Counted from the stretch's first letter, positions 37,219 to 45,370 are shown. The stretch: 64,000 nucleotides of DNA from Oscillospiraceae bacterium (GCA_031282245.1 JAITEB010000041.1:1-64000); one strand, 5' to 3'. Notes: a model not told the origin generated them from the letters alone. Made by a program: numbers and translations.

Positions 37219-37542
37219 ATGAAACTGATATTTGCAATAGTAAACAACGACGACAGTAATTTTGTTCAGTCCGCGCTGACGCAGGAAGGTTTTTCCGCGA
37301 CAAAGCTCTCCACAACCGGGGGCTTTCTCAAATCCGGAAATACTACTTTTATAATCGGCGTTGACGACGACAAAGTTGACGATATAATTTCTATTATCGC
37401 AAAGCATTCCAAAAAGCGCCAGCACATTGTACCCACAGCCGCTACATACGGCACGGGAATGTACAGTTCCATCCCGATAGAAGTCACCGTCGGCGGCGCC
37501 ACCGTTTTTGTGACGGATGTGACGCGCTTTGAAAAGCTGTAA
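37219..37542 (+). CDS. darA: DarA/PstA cyclic-di-AMP receptor (PII-like, YaaQ)
   Basis: The 107-residue protein starts MKLIFAIVNNDD and contains SALTQEGFSATKLSTTGGFL, GNTTFIIGVDDDKVDDII and a C-terminal EVTVGGATVFVTDV. This is the YaaQ/DarA family, a trimeric PII-like protein that binds cyclic di-AMP; its downstream partners are largely unknown. GGGAGG is 9 nt before the ATG. The next gene (holB) starts 8 bp after its stop, the conserved Firmicutes order. Confidence 0.96.
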   Translation: MKLIFAIVNNDDSNFVQSALTQEGFSATKLSTTGGFLKSGNTTFIIGVDDDKVDDIISIIAKHSKKRQHIVPTAATYGTGMYSSIPIEVTVGGATVFVTDVTRFEKL

Positions 37543-37550
37543 AGGCTTTT

Positions 37551-38516
37551 ATGTTTGAGCAGTATTTCGCCGGGAACCCGGAAGCAAAATCCGAGCTTTT
37601 GGAAAAAAGCTCCGCCCGTCTTCCCCATGCCGTACTGATTTACGGCGAAACAGGGCTTGGCAAAAAAACTTTTGCCGGTCTTGTCGCCTGCCGCTATATT
37701 ATGGGGGAAGAAAAATTCTTCTCCGGAGGCAATCCCTTTGATACGCGGGAAAGCCGGCTTGTTTTAAATAAGCTTCACCCTGATCTGTATATCCAGGACG
37801 GCGGCGAAAGCATAAAGGTTGACGACGTCCGAAAAATCGCGTCGGAGCTTTATATAAGGCCCAATCAGGCGGCGCGGAAAGTTTATGTTCTGGCGGACTG
37901 CCAGAACATGACTGTTCAGGCGCAGAACGCCCTGTTAAAGAGCCTGGAGGAGCCTCCGCAGACAGCGGCCTTTATCCTCACGGCCGAAAGCAAAAGCCGG
38001 CTTCTGGAGACAATAATTTCTCGCGTACGTTCTGTGCGTCTTTTCCCGGTCAAGCCGGATGAAGGTCTCGGCTATATTAAAAAAATCCTTCCGGAAGCAG
38101 ATATTCCGGAAGCCGGGAACTTTTTGAGAACTTTTGGGGGAAATATCGGCAAAACGCTTGCCGCGCTGGACAAAAGCGAAAAAAGTCCGGCGTATCAGAT
38201 TTTCGGCGAGCTTTCCAATGCGATTGAATCCGGGGATATTTACGGGGCGGCGCTTGCTTTGACTAAAGCCTCCGCAAAACGCCCGGTGTTCAAAGAAGTC
38301 TGCGATTTGCTTTCGCGCTTTATGGGGGAGCTTCTTGCGGCGAAGGCCAGGGCGGAAAGCCCGCGCGGAGCGCTTGCGGCAAAGCTTGAATACAGGCGGA
38401 TAGTCAGGATTGTAAGCTTTCTGGACGAAATCCGGCAGCGGGACGTGTATAATCTAAATTTGCCGCTGATGTCGGCGCGGCTTGCGCTTTGCGTCCTGGG
38501 GAACCGGATGTGCTGA
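37551..38516 (+). CDS. holB: DNA polymerase III delta' subunit
   Basis: The subunit has 321 residues. The AAA+ P-loop is YGETGLGKKTFA, and the sensor/SRC region is LADCQNMTVQAQNALLKSLE followed by EPPQTAAFIL and SRVRSVRLFPVK. The zinc-binding cysteines common between Walker A and B in clamp-loader subunits are missing (the segment reads GNPFDTRESRLVLNKLHPDL). The C-terminal collar domain is helical. It is part of the clamp loader that places the beta clamp on DNA. Position between darA and ricT is conserved in Firmicutes. Confidence 0.93.
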   Translation: MFEQYFAGNPEAKSELLEKSSARLPHAVLIYGETGLGKKTFAGLVACRYIMGEEKFFSGGNPFDTRESRLVLNKLHPDLYIQDGGESIKVDDVRKIASELYIRPNQAARKVYVLADCQNMTVQAQNALLKSLEEPPQTAAFILTAESKSRLLETIISRVRSVRLFPVKPDEGLGYIKKILPEADIPEAGNFLRTFGGNIGKTLAALDKSEKSPAYQIFGELSNAIESGDIYGAALALTKASAKRPVFKEVCDLLSRFMGELLAAKARAESPRGALAAKLEYRRIVRIVSFLDEIRQRDVYNLNLPLMSARLALCVLGNRMC

Positions 38517-38596
38517 AAAACGCTTTTATTTTCGCGCCGGCTTTTGGTATTATTTTATAAAAGCAATATTTTTCCCTCAAGCAAAAAGGAGCATAT

Positions 38597-39463
38597 ATGA
38601 TAGAAGTTATTGGCGTAAAATTTAAGCCGGCTGGCAAAATGTATTATTTTGACCCCATCGACAGCGCAATAGAAGCCGGAACAAAAGTGATAGTCGAGAC
38701 GGCCAGGGGCGTGGAGTGCGGAGAAGCGATCATGCCAAACACTATGGTCTCCGAAGAAAGCATTGTGGGCGCTTTAAAACCTATCCTGCGCCTTGCCAGC
38801 GAGTCCGACATGGAAATTTACTATGCCAACCGCGAAAAAGAAAAAGAAGCTCTGGAAATCTGCGCAAAAAAAATAGAAAAACACAAGCTCCTTATGAAGC
38901 TTGTCGACGTCGAATATACGTTCGACGGAAATAAAATCTTGTTTTATTTCACAGCCGACGGGCGGATTGATTTCCGGGAGCTTGTCAAAGACTTGGCTTC
39001 TGTTTTTCGCACGAGGATAGAACTGCGCCAGATCGGAGTGCGGGACGAGGCAAAAATGCTCGGCGGTTTGGGTATATGCGGGCGGCCTTTCTGCTGCTCA
39101 AGTTTTTTGGGGGACTTTCAGCCGGTTTCGATTAAGATGGCAAAAGAACAGGGGCTTTCCCTCAATCCGACAAAAATTTCCGGTTCCTGCGGGCGGCTTA
39201 TGTGCTGCCTCAAATACGAGCAGGACGTCTACGAAGAACTGTTGAAAATAACGCCCAAAGTCGGCGCGCTGGTTCGCTATGGCAAAGAACGCGCAGTAGT
39301 GACCGAAGCGAATATTTTCACGGGAAAGCTTTCCATCCGGCCGGAAAAAGAGCCGGACGCGGCGGTAAAAGCCGTCAACCGCTCGGAAGTGCGGCTTATT
39401 AAAGACGCAAAAATCACGCTCAGCGATTCTGAATTAAAAGAGCTGAAAAATCTGGAGGAATAA
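38597..39463 (+). CDS. ricT: RicT / YaaT PSP1-domain protein
   Basis: The protein has 288 residues with the PSP1 domain: GVKFKPAGKMYYFDP at the start, KLVDVEYTFDGNKILFYFTA, RIDFRELVKDLASVFRTRIE, LRQIGVRDEAK and two cysteine clusters, GICGRPFCCSSFL and GSCGRLMCCLKYE. In Bacillus, RicT forms the Y-complex with RicA and RicF, carries Fe-S clusters and modulates RNase Y-dependent mRNA maturation, sporulation and competence. holB lies upstream, as in Bacillus. The C-terminus is charged and variable. A hairpin follows 35 bp after the stop. Confidence 0.95.
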   Translation: MIEVIGVKFKPAGKMYYFDPIDSAIEAGTKVIVETARGVECGEAIMPNTMVSEESIVGALKPILRLASESDMEIYYANREKEKEALEICAKKIEKHKLLMKLVDVEYTFDGNKILFYFTADGRIDFRELVKDLASVFRTRIELRQIGVRDEAKMLGGLGICGRPFCCSSFLGDFQPVSIKMAKEQGLSLNPTKISGSCGRLMCCLKYEQDVYEELLKITPKVGALVRYGKERAVVTEANIFTGKLSIRPEKEPDAAVKAVNRSEVRLIKDAKITLSDSELKELKNLEE

Positions 39464-39498
39464 TCTGAATAATCCAGGTCTTGTTTGTATATAAAATA

Positions 39499-39550
39499 AT
39501 GCCCTGCTAAAAATATATTTGTCTCTAAATATATTTTTAGTCGGGGCGTT
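39499..39550 (+). terminator. Long hairpin abutting the start of the next gene
   Basis: ATGCCC-TG-CTAAAAATATATTT pairs with AAATATATTTTTAG-TC-GGGGCGT around a 6-nt loop; TTTTT follows, and ATG 39554 begins immediately. It looks like a ricT terminator, but its 3' arm (CGGGGCG) occupies the only place where a ribosome-binding site for the next gene could be. Confidence 0.65.
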
Positions 39551-39553
39551 TTT

Positions 39554-40126
39554 ATGCTTTATACGATTGTTGTCTGGGGCGACAAAAAAGAAAATCTGTT
39601 TTCAAAAAATTTGGCGAGGGCGCTGGCCTTGCTGGGGAAAACTGTGCTGATAAACGACGCTGTGACGGAGCTTGGCGCGGAAAACGCCGCCGGAACAGAA
39701 TTTGTCATATTTGACACGGACAACATAAGCGCAATAAACTCAAGCTCGGCTATCGTCGCCGTCAAGGACAGGACGGACGAAAGCTTTGCGAACTGGAAGG
39801 GACTCGCTTCGCCGCTACTGATCAATTCCGAAAACACAAACGGTCTTTCGTTGCTGGTCAATCATGAAATCGCGGCGATAACCTGCGGCCTTTCCACAAA
39901 AGACAGCATAACCCTTTCGAGCTGCGCCGAAGGGAGGGCTGTGATAAGCGTCCAACGGTTTATCAAGAAGCTGAACGGCGAAATTTTTGAACCCATGGAG
40001 TATCCGCTTGCTTTGGGCGGAATTCCCATATATCACAGCCTGGCGCTTTTTGGGATTCTGCTCCTGTGCGGCATCGAACAGGAATTCGGCCGGCCGGAGC
40101 TGGTTTTCCGGGCCAAAATTTTGTGA
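39554..40126 (+). CDS. Unknown protein with a Rossmann-like N-terminus
   Basis: The predicted product has 190 residues. It begins with beta-strand TIVVWGDKKENLFSKNL, followed by RALALLGKTVLIND, which resembles a nucleotide-binding Rossmann start. A later ITCGLSTKDSITLSS and the C-terminal PLALGGIPIYHSLALFGIL segment vaguely recall Mur-ligase-like domains, but no ATP-binding P-loop or catalytic motif is complete. I do not assign a function. No Shine-Dalgarno is visible, because a long hairpin ends 3 bp before the ATG; starts further in (for example an internal ATG) are not obviously better. Confidence 0.7.
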   Translation: MLYTIVVWGDKKENLFSKNLARALALLGKTVLINDAVTELGAENAAGTEFVIFDTDNISAINSSSAIVAVKDRTDESFANWKGLASPLLINSENTNGLSLLVNHEIAAITCGLSTKDSITLSSCAEGRAVISVQRFIKKLNGEIFEPMEYPLALGGIPIYHSLALFGILLLCGIEQEFGRPELVFRAKIL

Positions 40127-40155
40127 CCGGCGGGAATATCAACGCGTGCGAATAG

Positions 40156-40611
40156 TTATTCTCCTCCGCCTTCAAAACCCGAAATCATGCGAAGGCGGAT
40201 TTCGTGCCTGGCGCCCGAAAACTCCGCGCCAAGCCAGGCGCCGACAATCGCTTTCGCCATATCCGCGCCGATTATCCGCGCGCCAAGCGCAAGGACATTG
40301 GCATTGTTGTGCTGTTTGGCCAGAACCGCCGAAACCGGTTCCGAGCAGAGAGCGCAGCGGATGCCCTTAAATTTGTTTGCGGCAATCGACATTCCCAGCC
40401 CTGTGCCGCAGACAAGAATCCCGCAGTCAAATTCGCAGTTCTGGATATTTATACACAGCTTTTTGGCATAAATCGGATAGTCGGCGCTTTCAGCGCTGAA
40501 AGCGCCAAAATTTCCGGGCGTTAAGCCTTTTCCTGTAAGAAACAGAACAAGCTCTTCTTTCAGAGAAAAACCGGCGTGGTCGGACGCTATCGCTATTTTT
40601 ATATTACTCAT
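40156..40611 (-). CDS. rpiB: Ribose-5-phosphate isomerase B (RpiB/LacA/LacB family)
   Basis: The enzyme has 151 residues from ATG 40611 (MSNIKIAIASDHAGF). Catalytic Cys is in GILVCGTGLGMSIAANK, and the conserved His in VLAKQHNNANVLALGARII. It interconverts ribose-5-phosphate and ribulose-5-phosphate in the pentose-phosphate pathway; allose- and galactose-6-phosphate isomerases share the fold but usually sit in sugar operons. Its start overlaps the end of the upstream DUF1858 gene by 8 bp, so the two are coupled. The C-terminal tail ends in GFEGGGE. Confidence 0.95.
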   Translation of the reverse strand: MSNIKIAIASDHAGFSLKEELVLFLTGKGLTPGNFGAFSAESADYPIYAKKLCINIQNCEFDCGILVCGTGLGMSIAANKFKGIRCALCSEPVSAVLAKQHNNANVLALGARIIGADMAKAIVGAWLGAEFSGARHEIRLRMISGFEGGGE

Positions 40612-40843
40612 CAAAATTAAACCCGTCTTGTTTTTCTTCTTCGTTTATTATGTCAAAATAATCATTGAGCTGGGCGGCAAGATCGTCCGCGTCCAGGCCG
40701 TGAACCATGCAGGCCTCCTCAAGCGTTTCCGTCAGGGCGACGGCGCAGCCGACGCAGGGCATTCCGTTTTCCATCAGGATATACGCGGCCTCACGGCTGC
40801 TTTTGAGAATATCGCCTATGGCGGTTTCTTTTGTTACGGTCAT
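40604..40843 (-). CDS. DUF1858-domain small protein
   Basis: This small protein has 79 residues. It carries the DUF1858 pattern IGDILKSSREAAYILMENGM and PCVGCAVALTETLEEACMVH, with the redox-type CxxC pair (CVGC). Such domains occur near hybrid-cluster and Fe-S proteins; function is unknown, with a redox role inferred from the CxxC. The C-terminus is acidic. It is immediately upstream of rpiB, overlapping by 8 bp. Ribosome-binding site GGAGC lies upstream. Confidence 0.85.
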   Translation of the reverse strand: MTVTKETAIGDILKSSREAAYILMENGMPCVGCAVALTETLEEACMVHGLDADDLAAQLNDYFDIINEEEKQDGFNFDE

Positions 40844-40962
40844 AATTTTTTCTGCTCCTTTGAATTAAAATTTATATGTTATTTTAAACGGGTGAAAACA
40901 ATTCGCGCCTGCGGCTTAAAAATCCGGAAGAATTTATTCGGCTTCGCAGTTTGAGTAAACAG

Positions 40963-40996
40963 CAAAAACAGCAGGGACAGAACGTTCCTCCCTGCC
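40963..40996 (-). terminator. Terminator of the 41035-41271 gene
   Basis: GCAGGGA (40971-40977) pairs with TCCCTGC (40989-40995). On the minus strand the stem is followed by TGTTTTTG. Confidence 0.55.
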
Positions 40997-41034
40997 CCTG
41001 AGTTTTTTAGCGTTTTGTATTCACTTTTGGGGAA

Positions 41035-41271
41035 TCATACGTCCGCCGACGGGGCGTCCGGTTCCGGGAAAGTTTCGGCGGCGGCGGGTTCTTCTATAGG
41101 AGTTTCGTCAAGTATGTCCTCCACGCTGTCGACGATTACATCCTCTTCAAGATAGGAGTCGTCCTCATCAAGAATTTCGCTGTCCTTTTTCCTGGTGAGG
41201 TACAGAGCGGCTGCGGCGGCTCCTGCCGCGACAACTGCGAGAGCAAAAAGACCGAGTAATGCGCTTTTCAT
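41035..41271 (-). CDS. Small single-pass membrane protein with an acidic tail
   Basis: The product has 78 residues: an N-terminal transmembrane helix rich in Ala and Gly (ALLGLFALAVVAAGAAAAA), a TRKK stop-transfer, then a very acidic C-terminal half (EDDSYLEEDVIVDSVEDI). AAGGAGG lies about 14 nt before the ATG. No family is recognised. The layout is an N-out or N-in anchor with a cytoplasmic acidic tail, by the positive-inside rule. Monocistronic. Confidence 0.65.
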   Translation of the reverse strand: MKSALLGLFALAVVAAGAAAAALYLTRKKDSEILDEDDSYLEEDVIVDSVEDILDETPIEEPAAAETFPEPDAPSADV

Positions 41272-41483
41272 AATACTGCCAATGACCTCCTTGTTATTTT
41301 TTTGTTTTTTTTAAGTCTCTATCTAATATATTATACCACAAAAAGAGCTTTAAAACCGGAAAATAACTATAATGCTTTTATTTATATTAGACCAGCTTTG
41401 TTTAACTTGCAAGATATTTTTGTTGATTTTCTATTAATTAATTATAAATACAGATTTTCGATAAAATACGCGGAGTCTCTTAG

Positions 41484-42293
41484 TCAGATAAGCTGTTGAA
41501 ATTTCTGCGAATATCTCTTTTCAAGCAGAATATCAACGGCTTCCGCAAAGCCCTCCCCGCCGCGCTTCCCGATAATATAGGCAGGGAGCGCTTTTATTTT
41601 CCCTTCAAAATCCCGGATATTTGCGACCCCGCAGCTCTTCGGAAAAAAATAAAACATAGGTTCATCGTTGGGCGAATCCCCGAAAAATATAACGCTGTCC
41701 CTGATATTTTCTTCCCCGCAGATGTCCCCCAGAAAAAGCCGCGCCATAGAAAGCTTATCGTAATGCCCGAACCAGGCGTTGACATGAATTGAGCTTATCT
41801 TTGCTTCCGCGCCGAAGCCAAGGCAAACGTCCCGGATTCTTTCGGCGGCGGCAAATCCCAGCTTCGGTTCGTCCTCCCCAAAGTCAATGGCAAGGTCAAA
41901 TCGGCGCGAAAACTGGTCTTTCGCGCCGCGGCACCCGGGAACGGCTTTCAGACAGGCAGCCTGGACTTCCTCCAGCTTGCGTCGCGTCTCTTCTTCCTGC
42001 GCAACAGAAGGATGCAGAAATTCCCGGAGCTTGCCGTATTCAAAATAATTGACAAAAGCGCCGTTTTCGCCTATCACGGCAAAAACAGGCCATTCTCGCA
42101 CAATAAGATCGCACCAGCCCGCCGGGCGGCCTGTCGCAGGGATAACTTTTATCCCTGCGCGGAAAAGCTTCCACAGCGCGGAATAAGCCGCTTCGCCAAG
42201 CTTTCCGCCGTCGGTAATGGTGTCGTCAATGTCGTGCAAAATATATTTAACCCTGCGGCAGTCCCCGGCGGGAATCTCGCGGAAATCTCTCAT
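41484..42293 (-). CDS. HAD-superfamily (Cof/IIB-type) phosphatase
   Basis: The enzyme has 269 residues. HAD motif I is HDIDDTITDGGKL (Asp-x-Asp with the nucleophile Asp), motif II is IPATGRPAG, and motifs III and IV follow with KLSMARLF and FFGDSPNDEPMF. The cap between motifs II and III is the IIB type, as in Cof and sucrose- or mannosyl-phosphoglycerate phosphatases. The substrate is unknown. It lies 24 bp downstream of the NCS2 permease gene and is probably co-transcribed with it, hinting at but not proving a purine-related phosphate substrate. Confidence 0.88.
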   Translation of the reverse strand: MRDFREIPAGDCRRVKYILHDIDDTITDGGKLGEAAYSALWKLFRAGIKVIPATGRPAGWCDLIVREWPVFAVIGENGAFVNYFEYGKLREFLHPSVAQEEETRRKLEEVQAACLKAVPGCRGAKDQFSRRFDLAIDFGEDEPKLGFAAAERIRDVCLGFGAEAKISSIHVNAWFGHYDKLSMARLFLGDICGEENIRDSVIFFGDSPNDEPMFYFFPKSCGVANIRDFEGKIKALPAYIIGKRGGEGFAEAVDILLEKRYSQKFQQLI

Positions 42294-42317
42294 TTGCGCT
42301 CCTCTGAAAAAAAGCGA

Positions 42318-43769
42318 TTATAATTTATAAACCGCTGAAACGATATAGTTGACCAGGAACAGCGCCGTCGCTATACCCAGAATCGGGTGGATCTCCTTTA
42401 TCTTGCCGCGCAGGATTTTTATAATGCAGTAAGTGATGAAACCCATCGCAATGCCCTGGCTGATAGAGTATGTGAACGGCATTGCGACAAGCGCAAAGAA
42501 CGCCGGAACAGCTTCCTCAAAATCAGACCAGTTTATGCCCCTGATAGAACTCATCATCAATATGCCGACGACGATAAAGGCCGGAGCGGTCGCCGCCGAG
42601 GGAATCGCCCCAAAAAGCGGCGCAAACGGCAGACACAGCAGGAATAAAACGGCCACTACCAGAGAGGTCAGTCCGGTTCTGCCGCCGGAGGCAATGCCCG
42701 CGGAGCTTTCAACATAGGTGGTGACGTTCGACGTGCCCAGAATGGCGCCGACAGGCGTCGCGACAGCGTCGGCAAAAAGCGCCTTGTCCAGTCGCGTTGT
42801 AAGCTTGCTTGTCTTTGTAAACTCGTCAAGCTCTTTCTTGCTGAACAGACCGCTGACGCTGCCCGTTCCGATAAAAGTGCCGATAGTGTCGAAAGTGTCG
42901 GAAAGCGAGAACGCAAAAGAAGTCAGAAGCACAAGCAGTATCTTGCTCGGGTCGGCAAAGATGGAGCCAAAGCCCTCTTTGGTGAAAATAACTCCCGCCG
43001 TCTCCGCAACGCCGCCGATTGCGCTTACGCTGAAAAAACCGTCGAATTTGGTGATTCCCATCGGTATGCCGATAACAGTGGCCGCAATAATAGAGATAAA
43101 AATCGCGCCTTTAACTTTCAGCACAATAAGGGCAATCATGAGCGCCAGACCGATAAGCGCAAGAATCGTGGCTTTGTCGGTCAGGTTTGTCAAAGCGGGA
43201 ACAATGCTGCCATTGGCCACTATAACGCCGTCAAAATTGTTGTAAGTGCCCGGGTCGGCCGTGAATTTGAGCAGCCCGGCGTTCTTGAAGCCCATGTAAG
43301 CGATAAATAAGCCAATGCCGCCGCCGATAGCCTTCTGGATTGAATCCGGGACTGAATTAATAAGCGCTTTGCGGATTTTTGTCATTGTGATCACAACGTT
43401 GAAAATGCCGCAGATAAAGACCATTGTGAGCGCCTGCTGCCATGTAAAGCCCAGCGCGAACACGACCGTGTATGTGAAAAAAGCGTTCATTCCCATACCG
43501 GAAGCCTGAGCGTAGGGGACATTTGCAAAAAGCGCCATTACCAGAGTCGCGACAGCCGCCGCAATAATCGTTGCGACAAATACTCCGTTGAAGGGCATTC
43601 CCGTTGCGGAAAGCATACCCGGGTTAACGGCGATAATATACGCCATTGTGAAAAACGTCGTTAAACCCGCGACGATCTCTGTGCCAATAGTGCTTTTGTT
43701 TTCTCTGAGCTTGAAGAACCTTTCGATAAAGGACCCGTTTTGCGCCGCTGCTCCTGAATTTTTCGACAT
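42318..43769 (-). CDS. NCS2-family purine permease (AzgA/PbuG-like)
   Basis: The transporter has 483 residues from ATG 43769, with AGGAGGAG just upstream. It is polytopic (12-14 helices). Family marks include TEIVAGLTTFFTMAYIIAVN, YAQASGMGMNAFFTYTVVF, LLTSFAFSLSDTFDTIGTFI and TPVGAILGTSNVTTYVESSA followed by GIASGGRTGL. This is the AzgA-like branch, importing adenine, guanine or hypoxanthine by proton symport. A purine riboswitch was sought in the leader and not found; a 14-bp palindrome is there instead. Confidence 0.94.
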   Translation of the reverse strand: MSKNSGAAAQNGSFIERFFKLRENKSTIGTEIVAGLTTFFTMAYIIAVNPGMLSATGMPFNGVFVATIIAAAVATLVMALFANVPYAQASGMGMNAFFTYTVVFALGFTWQQALTMVFICGIFNVVITMTKIRKALINSVPDSIQKAIGGGIGLFIAYMGFKNAGLLKFTADPGTYNNFDGVIVANGSIVPALTNLTDKATILALIGLALMIALIVLKVKGAIFISIIAATVIGIPMGITKFDGFFSVSAIGGVAETAGVIFTKEGFGSIFADPSKILLVLLTSFAFSLSDTFDTIGTFIGTGSVSGLFSKKELDEFTKTSKLTTRLDKALFADAVATPVGAILGTSNVTTYVESSAGIASGGRTGLTSLVVAVLFLLCLPFAPLFGAIPSAATAPAFIVVGILMMSSIRGINWSDFEEAVPAFFALVAMPFTYSISQGIAMGFITYCIIKILRGKIKEIHPILGIATALFLVNYIVSAVYKL

Positions 43770-43804
43770 ACCGTCTCCTCCTGAATAAAAAATAATATCC
43801 GGAA

Positions 43805-43818
43805 TTTCCCGCGGGAAA
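43805..43818. promoter_or_regulatory. Perfect 14-bp palindrome in the permease leader
   Basis: TTTCCCGCGGGAAA lies about 35 bp upstream of the permease ATG, between it and a likely minus-strand promoter (TTGTAA and TATAAT, spacing about 18 bp, near 43837-43866). Its place downstream of the -10 suits a repressor operator. Regulator unknown. Confidence 0.5.
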
Positions 43819-43957
43819 CTCTTTCGCTTTTTTATTATACTCCCTGTGCGCGGCAAATTACAAGAAGCGCGGCGGCCTAAAATACAGGCTGCCGCAATTT
43901 CGTAAAGGTGCACTGAAAATTAATCTTTTATATATTAATTTTTAACAAATCTTTTTT

Positions 43958-44266
43958 TCAGCCCAGAACGCTGAAAAAGAGTAAAGCCGCCGCGATCACC
44001 GCCCCTGCGCAGGCGCTGGCAAGATATTTGCATATTTCAAGCGAAATTTTCCTCCGGCGCAGTTTTTTCAGCCACTCGGCATTATTGCGCTGCCGGCCGC
44101 CTTTCATGCCCGCCGTCTCCCTTTCGGCATAGGCCGAGGCTTCCTTGCGCAGAAAGCCGTCGTCATAAGCCGCTTTATCTGTGCTGATAAAAAAAATAAT
44201 TTTTTCAAAATACTCGTTTTCGGTGTTTAAAACTTCTATAACCCGCTTCTTTGCGCCTTTCAGCAT
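43958..44266 (-). CDS. Unknown small protein with a C-terminal membrane anchor
   Basis: This product has 102 residues. It is basic and helical, with one transmembrane helix at the extreme C-terminus (YLASACAGAVIAAALLFFSVL). That gives a tail-anchored topology with a cytoplasmic N-terminal domain. GGGGGAAA lies upstream of the ATG. No family is recognised. It is flanked by the permease and a divergent signal-peptidase-like gene. Confidence 0.6.
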   Translation of the reverse strand: MLKGAKKRVIEVLNTENEYFEKIIFFISTDKAAYDDGFLRKEASAYAERETAGMKGGRQRNNAEWLKKLRRRKISLEICKYLASACAGAVIAAALLFFSVLG

Positions 44267-44507
44267 TAGAAAATTTCCCCCTGTGGATTAATGCAGCGCC
44301 GTTTTTATTATAATATATATGATTGGGGTTTTGATACAAGACTATTCAATTTTTTAGTTATGTCCGAGATTTTAATAAAAAAACAAAGTTTGTTAAAATT
44401 TTCAAGCTATTTTATGCTATACTGAGGATGAGGTATATTATAAACTGCGTTGCGCCCGCTCTGGCGTCCTATGCTTTCCCTTCGCCGCAAAAACGGAGGA
44501 AAGTACT

Positions 44508-45260
44508 ATGAACGTCATCACGCTAAAAGAATTTATAACCGTAATAATCAAGGCCGTAAAAAAACTTCTAAGCAAAAAAGACTGCTCCTGGCGCGAACGC
44601 CGCGTAAGGCTGACCGTCTTTGCCGCCCTCACAACTATTTTTATAATAAGCTCTTATATGTCGCATGAAGGGAAATCGTTTTTCGGTCTCAGCATGGCTT
44701 TTGTGGAAAGCCCGGGCATGGAACCGAAATTCGGCGCCGGCAGCTGGATTGTAATACAGAAAAAAAATATCCTCAAGATAAAACAAGGCGACATAGTGGC
44801 CTATATCCCCAGCTATGACAAAAGCGGGATGGTGGTTGCCCGGCGGGTGATCGATATTTTCGACGACGACACCCTGCAGCTTGTCACGCAGGGGGACAAA
44901 GCCGGCGCGCCCGACCCGAAGCCCGTGGAAAAAAGCGAGCTTCTGGGCAAAGCGGTCATGTTCTTTGACGGCCGGGGAAAATTTTTCAGGTTTTTGTTCA
45001 CAAGCGCGTCCGGTTTTTTCCTGATTGAATTCATACTGGCCTACGCTTTTTTGCTGCCCTTGCTTTACTATGGCGACATGCTGGAGAAACACCTGCTGGA
45101 ACTGGCGAAAATCAATACTGCGCTTTTTGCGAGGAAAGCAATCCGGATTGGCCGCGCGGCAAGCGCCTATCTAATTGAAAAGGCTCTGGATATCCGGCGC
45201 TATGTAAAAATAAGGCTCTCCCTGCCGGGGAAAATTCAAACGGGGAAAATTCAAAAATGA
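44508..45260 (+). CDS. SipW-type signal-peptidase homologue lacking catalytic Ser and His
   Basis: The product has 250 residues. A membrane helix (about 36-50) precedes an S26B-like domain: VESPGMEPKFGAGSW aligns with the canonical VxSGSMEPxxxxGS, KQGDIVAYIPS with KxGDIVxF, VVARRVIDI with VVTHRVxxI, and GDKAGAPDPKPV with GDAN..PDP..V. The fold is kept, but the nucleophile Ser position is Gly70 and the general-base His position is Arg112. A second hydrophobic segment (about 163-190) and a basic C-terminal tail follow. Peptidase activity is therefore unlikely; a binding or scaffolding role is inference. GGAGG precedes the ATG by 8 nt. Monocistronic. Confidence 0.85.
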   Translation: MNVITLKEFITVIIKAVKKLLSKKDCSWRERRVRLTVFAALTTIFIISSYMSHEGKSFFGLSMAFVESPGMEPKFGAGSWIVIQKKNILKIKQGDIVAYIPSYDKSGMVVARRVIDIFDDDTLQLVTQGDKAGAPDPKPVEKSELLGKAVMFFDGRGKFFRFLFTSASGFFLIEFILAYAFLLPLLYYGDMLEKHLLELAKINTALFARKAIRIGRAASAYLIEKALDIRRYVKIRLSLPGKIQTGKIQK

Positions 45261-45336
45261 TATATGCCATATTGCGGGGGCGAGTAATTTTTCGCCCCAT
45301 GTATTTATTTTTGGCTATTTTCTATATGTTTGGCAT

Positions 45337-45370
45337 AAAAAAATCCCCGGTTTTTTTATCCGGAGATTCT
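45337..45370 (-). terminator. Terminator of pnp
   Basis: On the minus strand AATCTCCGG pairs with CCGGGGATT around ATAAAAAAA, followed by TTTTTTT; it begins 13 bp after the pnp stop. Confidence 0.85.

Noticed and set aside
43770-43957. Purine riboswitch before the NCS2 permease
   Set aside because: The conserved loop and junction sequences of the purine aptamer were not found.
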